Positions 55,345 through 64,000 of a stretch of DNA of 64,000 nt are shown here, one piece after another; within the stretch, counting starts at the first letter, position 1, and the number at the start of each line of letters is the position of its first letter. This stretch comes from Trichoderma breve (taxonomy: Eukaryota > Ascomycota > Sordariomycetes > Hypocreales > Hypocreaceae), in the NCBI RefSeq assembly GCF_028502605.1, contig NC_079234.1:1798001-1862000 (forward strand), read 5' to 3'. The position numbers and the translations under genes are program-made. Below the pieces are notes generated by a model. That model worked only from the letters and a program-made list of their open reading frames with translations, searched no databases and had not been told where the DNA came from.

Positions 55345-55877
55345 AATTTGGAGCCATTTGACTCTACCAAACCTTGGCGGAGAAACATGACACGCTGGGC
55401 AAGAGGTGGATTTTGAAGAGCATTGGTTCCATATGCCTTTTCAGAAGCAAACTCGTGTTGAGGACCAGGTGAAGAAATGCAAGGACGAGTCACTATAGTT
55501 GAAGAGTAAAAATAAAGTCTTATTTGCCCCTGATTAATATTATATATGATAATTGGTGACTTGACTCTGTTATTACAGTGTAAATCATGTGACACTCTAT
55601 ATTGTGGTCTAGGCGCTGGCTTAATGTCTTCAGTAACCGACTATGTTAAGTCAGAAAAGCAAATCGAAAAATACTCAAAATGGAAATTACTGCCTCTTCA
55701 TCATTGAGTTGAACTTGGTGGGACCAATAACTGATGCCTCGCCCGATCCCCTCACAAACTTTGCAGCTGATGCTTCTTACTCTATCCCGAAGTTTTATAT
55801 GACTCGTTATCCAAATCGCCACTCAGTATGTACACTAGAGTATCTTTTACATCAAGAGAATGACTCGTAAACCAAGA
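55345..55877. other. Intergenic between convergent peptidase and F-box genes
   Basis: About 0.5 kb that should hold both 3' UTRs. Only short frames are present. Confidence 0.5.
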
Positions 55878-57176
55878 TCATTGCTTTGACTTTGCAGCGT
55901 TCTCGGTTACAAGGCCCATGAGTCGATCAAATGCTCTCTGGTCGTCTCCTTTTTTAAACTCCTCCTCATTCGTGTCCTCATCTAAAAAGAACATGCCATA
56001 CTTGTCGTCCACCGCCCCATATCCAAACAATCGCAGCCTTGGGTCGGCCTTAAGCTTTCGGCGAATATCCTGGATATCTTCAGGTTCGTCCTCAAAGTGA
56101 TAATCGGGGCTATATTTCTCGTCCCTCGTGAGTGGTACATTATCGCCATCGCCAGCAATTAACTCGGTAAGCGCGGGCTTTGCCTCGTATACCGCATCAA
56201 AAAAACTGGCCCAAGTGTAGGCTTCTTCCATGTAGGGATGCTCACCCCCAGCAACACATTCCTTGACATCGAGAGACTTGAGAACATTTAGATGACCGCC
56301 TATAAACGAGACCAGCTCCGGGCCAACGAAGCACCTCGTCAGCTTCAACGACTCCAATAGTGGAAGATCGTCGGGCATAAGCGAAAGCTGGATGGTGCGA
56401 ACCGGTTGATGGCCGAGGGGATCTGCCGCATGGATAGCAAGGTGTTTGAGTCCCGTCATGTGGTGGAAAAAGGTAGTATCCATTTTCTCAAGGAAGTCAA
56501 CATAACCCCACACTGTATTGGTCTTCCACCCTGCGCCGTTATCCGTGCCGAATATCTTAAAGGATGCAGTCTCTAAACGAGAGAGAAATTGACGAAACTC
56601 TTCTGTTAGGAAAGCCGATGTTCTCTTGGGAATTAGCTCATCTACGATAAGCTCCCTCACGTGGATATTGGCTGCCAGGGCCCGCCAGGTCTCGTTTATG
56701 AGGGCTCGCCACTGCCATGTCTCTTCCCTCTCTCGGATGTGTTCTTCGGTTTCCACACCTTCGAATATATATATTGACATTCCCATCACGGCGTCTGGAT
56801 GCTCCGAATCCCACTCTTCGCCGTTGTCAAAGTCAAAGTCAGACTTGAGACTGAAGGTGCGTAGATTGGGAGTGAGATGACCTTGGATGACCTTGGCTGC
56901 GGCTGGCGTGAGAGCAGGTGTCGTTAACTCGTCATTGGGACCGCAGTGAGCTGTAAACTCCATACGAGTTGTGTACTCGCCATAAGTCTCGATGGCGCCC
57001 AGTACGGACTGTGCAATCCTCTCATTGTTGGTAAGGCGAATTGTTTTAAAGATCTCTGGCGCCAATTGAGCTCGGTATTGTCTACAAGTTGCACTGAGAC
57101 GAACTTTGTCACCGAGTTCGAGGAGTCGGAATATCTGAAGGGTTAATTCCTGTGGAAGAGCTGAAAGGCGCGACAT
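55878..57176 (-). CDS. F-box protein
   Basis: A single exon on the minus strand encodes 432 aa. The F-box is at the N-terminus (LSALPQELTLQIFRLLELGD, then ATCRQYRAQLAPEIFKTI), the part that binds Skp1 in SCF ubiquitin ligases. The remainder is a diverged Leu-rich region (LKHLAIHAADP, LPLLESLKLTRCFVGPELVS, LKSLDVKECVAGGEHPYMEE) that would choose the substrate, followed by an acidic segment (YHFEDEPEDIQDIRRKLKAD). Many such F-box genes are expanded in fungi and have no known target. The start is the first Met and lies directly before the F-box. Confidence 0.85.
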   Translation of the reverse strand: MSRLSALPQELTLQIFRLLELGDKVRLSATCRQYRAQLAPEIFKTIRLTNNERIAQSVLGAIETYGEYTTRMEFTAHCGPNDELTTPALTPAAAKVIQGHLTPNLRTFSLKSDFDFDNGEEWDSEHPDAVMGMSIYIFEGVETEEHIREREETWQWRALINETWRALAANIHVRELIVDELIPKRTSAFLTEEFRQFLSRLETASFKIFGTDNGAGWKTNTVWGYVDFLEKMDTTFFHHMTGLKHLAIHAADPLGHQPVRTIQLSLMPDDLPLLESLKLTRCFVGPELVSFIGGHLNVLKSLDVKECVAGGEHPYMEEAYTWASFFDAVYEAKPALTELIAGDGDNVPLTRDEKYSPDYHFEDEPEDIQDIRRKLKADPRLRLFGYGAVDDKYGMFFLDEDTNEEEFKKGDDQRAFDRLMGLVTENAAKSKQ

Positions 57177-57814
57177 CTTGAATCAACATGGACCTCAACT
57201 CACAAACGCGAAGCTAAACTAACATCTTGTTCATGGAACTAAATAGCCCAGCGCGTAGTCATGTGATTATGATGATTTGGTGCTATTCTCGTGCTAATAA
57301 CCCGTTGCTGCCTGGTGTGCCTGTTTGGACTTCGGAATAGGCCTAAAGGGTTAGTGTTTTAAGACAAAGAATTCACGGCAACGGATGCAAAAAGTTCCCC
57401 CCAGTGGTGCAAATTGGGAGGGGAAAATGAGCGCCAGCAGTGCTGCCTGTATAAGAGGGTCACACAGGCGTTGTTACCCCTGCGTTAACTCCATTTCAAG
57501 AGCCAAGCATGGCAAAGCTGAAAGACGCTGAACCTTGAGTAGCCTCTTGGCAGGAATTCAGCCCACAGTAGCGGTGTTTCAAAGACTGTATTTAAACAAT
57601 TCCCTCCAATTCTGTCCTTTCTCAGAAGTAATTGTACTGCTTTTCCTTTGAAAGCTACGAACAGATGTTTGCGTTTTTATTGTCATTCCAATTTTTTACC
57701 ATATTCATAGTAGAGAGGTGTTGTTCCCAATAAATATACAAATGGTCGTTTGCGATGGCTCAAATGCTAAATGCAACACGAACGCGGCACGTCTCCATTC
57801 ATGAAAGCGCTATT
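57177..57814. other. Intergenic between F-box gene and FAD oxidoreductase gene
   Basis: About 0.6 kb upstream of the F-box gene and downstream of the FAD oxidoreductase gene. No gene or repeat was recognised. Confidence 0.5.
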
Positions 57815-59346
57815 TCAAAAGCTAAATTTACCTGCTCCCTTGGCAAAAATGTTTTTGGGATCGTACATCTTCTTTAACTCCAAAACTCTTTCGTAATTGA
57901 CGCCAAAGAGATCTTGAGCCGATGAAGAAGAAACACCTATCCGACGGAAATTTGAGTCAGTCATACAAAACAATATCTCAAGAAGCGTGCTCGTTCACCT
58001 ACCGTCATAATTCCCGTATTCTCCAACGCCTTCATTTGTTTTAGTCTTGATAAGCTCATTAGTGACTTTACGGCCCATATTGCGAGTCCATTCTCGACAA
58101 ATCGCGTCATTTTGTGCTCCTGTCCATCGTGTGCTAAAGAGAATGTTATAATGGGACCCACGATTGGCAAAGGACATGGCTGTCTGAGCCACTTTGTTCA
58201 CCATTCTTTGGCTAAAATACTCCATCAAGATGATGGTCTTTTTAGCATCTGGCACTTCGTTGATAAATTTGGCATAGTCTTGGACCAGAGTTTGTGCCAG
58301 AGCGGTAGGCAGCGGAACAGTAAATGCAGAGCCCTTTTGCGTCTTACGGTCGCCATGTGTCGATACCCCATTAAGCATGCTGTTGACTTGCTTATATGTC
58401 ATTTCCGACGTCCTGTCTACAACAGGGCCGAGCTTGAATAAAGCATCATAGTATGCTCTTGCTTCCTCTTCATTGCCGTCGTAGAAGAGGATTGTTAGGA
58501 TACGAACTTCGTGAGTCGGAGCAGGCGCACCAATTCCCACCACCATCGCACTCTGGCCTTCTGTCGTTTCAACGAGCTTGTTGGCGAAATCAATCACTTT
58601 ATCCAAAACAGAGGTGTCGAAGGCTAACAGACCTCCCCATACGGGATTATTTTGCTCGTAGCCACGGAAAGTGAAGCTGGTTGCAACACCAAAGCTTTGG
58701 CCGGCTCCACGAATGGTCCAAAAGAGATCGGGGGTTTCCTTTTCAGACGTTGTCATGATTCGACCATCGGCGAGAACAATTTCAGCTTCAATCAAGTTAT
58801 CAATTGTTAGGCCGTATTTGCCGCTCAGCCAGCCATAGCCTCCGCCTAACGTGAGGCCGCCGACTCCAGTGTGATTGACGGTTCCGCCAACGGTAGCAAG
58901 ACCGTACTGGGCCGCAGCCAAATCGACGTCTTCCCATATGGTTCCTCCTTGAGCTCTGATCGTCTTTGCAGAGGGATTGATCGTTACTTGGCGCATTTTA
59001 GTGAGGTCAATAAGAAGACCGCCCTCAGTCGAAGACGATCCAGAGGTTGAATGTCCTCCACCAAGAACTGCAACCTCTAGGCCATGTTCCTGTGCGAATA
59101 GTAACGCTGTAGATACATCTTCAGCAGATCTTGCTTGCACTACAACTGCCTTAGCCAAGGATTCAATGTTAGCGTTATGTTTGTTATACAGATCAACTGA
59201 TGACTTACCGCTCTCTTTTCAGCAGCTTCAGACCATCTGTGTAAGCTTGCTTCGTAGCCTTCTGAGTCAGGCGTCAGAGCGAATGAACCTTTGAGGGCAG
59301 CTCTGAGCTTATTAATTGGCAGAGTCTGAGTACTGCTTGGATCCAT
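57815..59346 (-). CDS. FAD-linked oxidoreductase, berberine-bridge-enzyme-like
   Basis: Three exons on the minus strand, 59346-59209, 59149-58003 and 57936-57815, encode 468 aa. The PCMH-type FAD domain has GGGHSTSG with His79, the usual site of 8-alpha-histidyl FAD attachment, then GGLLIDLTKM and GVGGLTLGGGYGWLSGKYGL. The second covalent site, a Cys before TVGxxG in bicovalent members, is replaced (VNHTGVGG), so the flavin is probably held by one bond. The C-terminal BBE signature appears as YGNYD and YDPKNIF. Such enzymes oxidise sugars, alcohols or aromatic intermediates. There is no clear signal peptide. It is divergent from the alpha/beta-hydrolase gene across 610 bp, suggesting a shared promoter. 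Confidence 0.9.
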
Positions 59347-59956
59347 GATTAGCTCTTGTTCTAAAATTGTTGTAATGCTGATATCACAGTGAAGAATTTT
59401 AAGACCAGGATTCGAGTAACCCTACTATTTCACAATATATATGTGCCTAGTCAATTTGACCTAGAGATGTCCTTAGGTAGAGACGGTTATCAAGCCGGCA
59501 GATAATCATCGATTGACGTCGTCTCCGTGGTCTGCGACTTCCGCGCATCTGCCGGATCTCGTCTCGGAGTTGCTGTGGTAGCAATTGCGAGGACCCTCCA
59601 CACGATCTCCGACGCACCACACTTGATGTGACGTCTGATCATTGAGGTTATTATACTTCCTTCTTCCATCATATTCTTTATTACTACATAGCCGATATTT
59701 GCTTGTCATCCGGAATCGAGGTGGCTGTGCCATCGCGCGAATTGTAGAATTCTCAGCATTTGCAAAAGAGAGATTGCACGCATGTTTATGCCAAATTCTC
59801 ACAGATTCTGAAATACATTTTTTATTCATTTTAGAAATAAGCACTCTAGGTCATTCGATGCTGACAGCTTTCTCATCCTGTGATTCCATCAATGATCTAG
59901 ATTGAAAGCAGCCTGGCTTTACCTTTGTTAGAGTCTATTTTCTTAGAGTATTCCAC
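59347..59956. other. Bidirectional promoter, FAD oxidoreductase / alpha/beta-hydrolase
   Basis: The 610 bp separates two start codons on opposite strands and probably carries both promoters. No coding sequence is supported within it. Confidence 0.5.
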
Positions 59957-61086
59957 ATGGCCATGGAATCGAAAGAATACACGTATCGAAGCCTCGAAGG
60001 AGGGTCTCAACTGACGGCAGATGTTTACTATGCATCTTCTGCGACAGCACCGGTCGGTGGCGCGCAGCCTATCGGTATGCCTGTCGTCTTTATCAATGAA
60101 GAAGTACTGAACACTAAATTCGATGCAGCAATCATGTTCTATGGCGGTGGCTTCGTTGTTGGATCAAAAGAACTCGTGTCCAAAAATGGGATCGAGACTC
60201 TTGTGTTAGAGTTTGGCTTTATTGTGGTGGTGCCCAACTACCGTCACTGTCCATCCGTATCTCTATATGAAGGTCCAATCAGTGATGCACACAGCTGTTA
60301 TGATTGGGTGCAAAATGAACTTCCCAGGCTGCTATCTAACGTCAGTATTATTGCCGATGGTGGCAGAGTTGCTGTTATAGGATTGTCTGCGGGAGGAACT
60401 ATGGCATTGCATCTGGTGAGTTTTTGTAAAAATTTCAAGATTAACTCTCTTTCTGTGTTTGCTTCGAAAAGATTTTGCTTTCGCACTCAATGAATGGTAC
60501 CTAAAGAAAAATGCTAATAATATTCTGGGTCTAGGGTGCGGCGAATAATCCCCCCAAAGCAGTATTGGCATTCTACTCAGGAATCTATTTTGAGGACGCT
60601 TTCTGGAAGTTACCCATGCCTGCATTTTCCAAACTTCCTAACTTTCCACAGGAATTTCTAGACAAGATTTATGAAGAAGGGACTGTCGTATCAGCACCTT
60701 CGCTGTTCAAGAAGGCTCAAGGTGATTCGCCTCCAGAGCCAGACATTTCCAAGCCAAGAAACGCATGGCTTCTCTCTCATTTTAAAGACGGTACATGGCT
60801 TTCGTCTATTGTGCAAGACGGCGACTATGCACGTGTTGATCCTGCAAAGTTATTCTCAAGTGCTTTCCCACCAACATGCTTGGTGCACGGATCAGAGGAC
60901 AAGATGTGTGATGCCAAATTTTCTACAATGGCTCACAAGGAATTGCTAGCCAAAAATGTAAAGTCAAAGCTCGTGATTGCAGAGGGCCAGGGCCATAACT
61001 TCGACACAAAGCTGGCAAAGGACGATCCGTTATTTGAGCTTGTACGTGATGCGTTCCGATTTATTGCGACGGAAGTGTCTTTGTAA
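59957..61086 (+). CDS. Alpha/beta-hydrolase, hormone-sensitive-lipase-like
   Basis: Two exons, 59957-60415 and 60535-61086, encode 336 aa. The catalytic triad reads Ser144 (GLSAGG), Asp275 (HGSEDKM) and His307 (GQGHNF). The oxyanion loop is YGGGF at residues 62-66, with Tyr where the HSL family normally has His (HGGG). The following VVVPNYRHCPS matches the DYRLAPE strand with changes. These carboxyl esterases act on small esters or lactones in the cytosol; no signal peptide is seen. The product is probably active because the triad is intact. It shares a promoter region with the FAD oxidoreductase gene and lies 580 bp before the C2H2/Zn2Cys6 regulator gene, which may control both. Confidence 0.88.
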
Positions 61087-61665
61087 ATAACCGGGACGCG
61101 TCTGCTTAACTCTCGACTAAATAAGATGCAAGCATGCGTAACTTTATAGACTTCTTCCATTGGGTTTAACCAAGATTGGTAGCTAGACGAATTTAGCGAC
61201 TCTAGCGAATTGATCTCTTACACTGAGCAAAGAGAGGGGCTATTGTAGTATGCCTATCCCAAAGCGGTCCGTAGATTCCCTCTGCCGTTCTTGTGGACTG
61301 GGGGAGACAGCAAATAGCAAATAGCGGCGGCGTGAATCGAGTTGCTCCGACTTGCTTATAGATTGCGGGGATTCGGCCTGGATCTGGACCTCGCTGCCGA
61401 GCAAGATTCGGCGTGAAAACAAGTTTGGAATTAGGAAGAAATACTGCATCAATCGTGCTTAGCTCCGCCATTCCCGCCTACCGTATTTTGAATCTGACAA
61501 GCCTCTATCATAATTGCATACTCACCCATTGGGATGACAGTTGCTCTTCTTACTCAGTATCAGTGAAGAGCCAAACCCTTACTGAAATAGATATCACACT
61601 TTATCCTGCAAGTTTATCAGCGCCACTAGCCTATCTCCCTTGCTGTATTCCTAGTACGAAACACT
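61087..61665. other. Intergenic between hydrolase and regulator genes
   Basis: About 0.6 kb with the 3' UTR of the hydrolase gene and the promoter of the regulator gene. No gene is supported. Confidence 0.5.
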
Positions 61666-64000
61666 ATGAATTTGTGTCAAATCTGTGGTAGAGAATTCCG
61701 GCGCAAGTATGCATGATTTCTTTTATGCACTTGAAGACATAAAGAGATATTAACGCTGATACATAAATCCATAATAGAGATAGTCTAGGCCGGCACATGA
61801 GGATGCATGAGAGAGGGCCCAAGGCACGAAGAAAGTCATGCGATCGCTGTCAAAGGTAGAGTTAGTGAAGAACTATTTGAAGAAAAGAAGTTAAACATAC
61901 CCTTTTAGGTCAAAAATCAGATGCTCTGGTCATCGTCCACAGTGTCTCGCATGCGCTGAACGAGAAGTCTCCTGCGTGTATACTGCCGATGCTGAGAAGC
62001 ATCGGAGTGGTGATTCTCAGTCTATTCACAAGTCGACTCCACATTCCGTAACACCACTTATGATTGACCATGGAAAGAAACAACCAATCGATGGAGGATC
62101 AACTGAAGATACTGACCAGGAACCACAATCCGGTTCCGTTGAATCGGACACACAGGATCTAACGCCTCTCACATCTTTTCCTACGGAGAATCTTGGATCG
62201 TATCCTAGTGGAGGGACGCACAATGTTCTCCTGGCGGATAGCTTTATTCCCAATTACGAAGATACGCACTTTGATTGGATTCTTCGAGATGCTGGGGACA
62301 GGATGGACTTCAACGCTCTTAATTTCTCTCCTGACCGCATGCTACTTGACCACGCAACTTCGCCACTGTTCTGGTCAACATACCCAAGTTATCAAAATAC
62401 CGCCCAAGAACCAGCCTCTAAGTACAAAGAGCCTAATGCTCAGCAGGAAGCGTGGCTCCTCGACCCACATGAGCCTTTCGAGAGATCTCTGGATATTCCA
62501 AGTCTGGGTGGCCAACGCACTGATCTATCCAAAACGGGATCGTACTCTCAGATCCGGCATCTTGCTGAGGAAGATCGAGATCGTATCCGACGATCCGCCA
62601 AGGCTTGCCTTGAAGAGCCGCTCTGGGCTACTGTTTCGTTTTCTGATTTCCCAAGCAGAGAAAAACTAGACCACTGCATTGATCTCTTCTTCACAAATTT
62701 CCGACCGGTAAGTAGGGACCTTTGTCTCAAACTTTGATGAATGTAATATTGAAGCAGTTTGAAGGTTCTGAGCTTCATTCATAAACCCACTTTTGATCCA
62801 ACAACTGCCCCAGATACGCTTATTCTTGCAATCGCCAGTATAGGGGCACGATTCACCAATCTTACCGGGGCAGCATCCTTCGCTAATGTTATTGCCAAAT
62901 TAAATCGCCGCCTATTACTTTCGACGGTCTGTTACCATAATAAAGCCTGGTTCACGTAATATAGTGCTTGCGCTAATGAAGTCATCAGGGTGAACGCGAA
63001 CCACGAGTCGCACGCTCCGAGTCTTTTATGGCGGCCCAGCTGCTCCAGGGCATCTACGGATATTGTAGTGGCGATAAGGTCTTGTTCAACTATAGCGAGA
63101 GCCTGAGATGGTCGTTAGTCCAAACGGCGAAACAAATTGGCTTATTTCATGACGCACCACGGCAGACCTCCTTTACTCATAGCGAAGATGCAGAGGTTCG
63201 GTGGATGTCCTGGGTTGCTACTGAGCGACGTAAGAGACTGGGATGGGCTATATACGTATGTTTAATTTCCGAAGTCTCAACCCCTAGAAACCTGTTCTAA
63301 CATCTTTCCACAGGAGTTTGATGCCTTGGTAAGCGTTCTTCACAATCAACGCCCGGCTTTCAGCACGGGCGATCTGACGCTCTCCCTCCCTGAAGATGCA
63401 GACTACTGGGAAGCCCCATCAGCCTACTCTTGGATAGCACTACGCCCGTGGAAGACAGATCCAGAATCGATTGGCTTTCGGATTGCAGCTCGTAGCTGTT
63501 TCGATCCAAGTCTGATGGACAGTGTTCGGTTGACCGATACACAACATATCCATATCATTGTAGTGATGTTGGCTCGCTTTGTTTGGTCACTTAAAGAGCT
63601 ACAAGTGTCGCCCCTCATGGAGGTGGTGCCCGATTATTTGCCAATTGCTCAGCATAAAATGACACTTACGGACAAGATGGGAGATTTCCTGGTTTCACCC
63701 CATGCAGTAAAATACTCAACAACAGCAGGAGATCGCGCCTTTGTTCATGTTGTTCAAAGAGCCCTCATTATCCACACGTCGTATTTATATGCCGCGAGCG
63801 ACTTGATGGACTGGCTACCAGCTCTACTTCGCAGCGCGGGCCTTAACAAGGCGGCTCGCGAACGCATGGCCAAGTGGGGAGAAGAAGATCCAGCACGAGT
63901 ACGCAAGGTCATATATCATAGCTCGCAAATCATAGCGATTTGTCGGGACTTTCCGTTCAATACCCCGTACGAGTCTTTTTACGTTTTCTACGCCGGCTCT
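61666..64000 (+). CDS. Transcription factor with C2H2 finger plus Zn2Cys6 cluster (3' partial)
   Basis: Six exons are visible: 61666-61706, 61778-61855, 61909-62707, 62765-62926, 62989-63255 and 63314->64000, giving 678 codons before the edge. The first exon junction completes a C2H2 finger: Cys4, Cys7, His20, His24 (CX2CX12HX3H). Directly after it comes a Zn2Cys6 cluster with Cys35, 38, 45, 52, 55 and 62. An acceptor 6 nt further on would shorten the finger by two residues, so the earlier one was chosen. The middle homology region (PF04082 type) includes VLSFIHKPTFDP, AAQLLQGIYGYCSG and RKRLGWAIYEFDAL. The protein should be nuclear. It continues past the window. Confidence 0.88.

Overview
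The window comes from the nuclear genome of a filamentous ascomycete, most likely a sordariomycete of the order Hypocreales (Trichoderma or a relative, as an inference). The evidence is: many short introns (about 45 to 130 bp) with fungal splice sites; Zn2Cys6 regulators; HET-domain and NLR proteins; single dispersed 5S rRNA genes rather than an rDNA array; a G1 glutamic peptidase; and a cyanamide hydratase close to the Myrothecium enzyme. All exon structures were assembled by eye from reading frame, phase and splice consensus.

Left edge (1-5980): the 3' part of a large NLR-like gene (degenerate alpha/beta-hydrolase, degenerate NACHT-like region, ankyrin repeats, ZZ zinc finger). Next is a conserved housekeeping block (6.4-17.6 kb): an SRP9/SRP21-type signal recognition particle protein, the small subunit of ribonucleotide reductase with MluI cell-cycle boxes upstream, a DUF4112 membrane protein, the decapping enzyme Dcp2, and an RRM protein.

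From 18.7 to 27.7 kb lies an accessory group that looks like a small metabolic cluster without a PKS or NRPS: a Zn2Cys6 regulator, a seven-TM DUF7702-like protein, a stand-alone adenylating (acyl-CoA synthetase-like) enzyme with an N-terminal hydrophobic segment, a 2-oxoglutarate/Fe(II) oxygenase and a SnoaL/NTF2-like protein.

From 27.8 to 46.7 kb the window is rich in self/non-self recognition genes and 5S copies. It holds two HET-domain genes, a NACHT-WD40 NLR convergent with one of them (53 bp between stops), a DUF3468-type regulator with no visible DNA-binding domain, a secreted bacterial-type solute-binding protein, two intact 119-nt 5S rRNA genes and at least two degenerate 5S loci, and a Zn2Cys6 regulator.

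From 46.7 to 50.7 kb that regulator sits divergent to a GPR1/FUN34/YaaH (Ato) transporter, followed by cyanamide hydratase with three TGATAA sites in its promoter; this may be a nitrogen-scavenging unit. A gene for an orphan helical protein follows. After a gene-poor 3.8 kb come a G1 glutamic peptidase, an F-box protein, and a divergent pair (BBE-like FAD oxidoreductase / HSL-type alpha/beta-hydrolase). The window closes with a regulator carrying both a C2H2 finger and a Zn2Cys6 cluster, cut by the right edge. No tRNA genes, CRISPR arrays or intact transposons were recognised.
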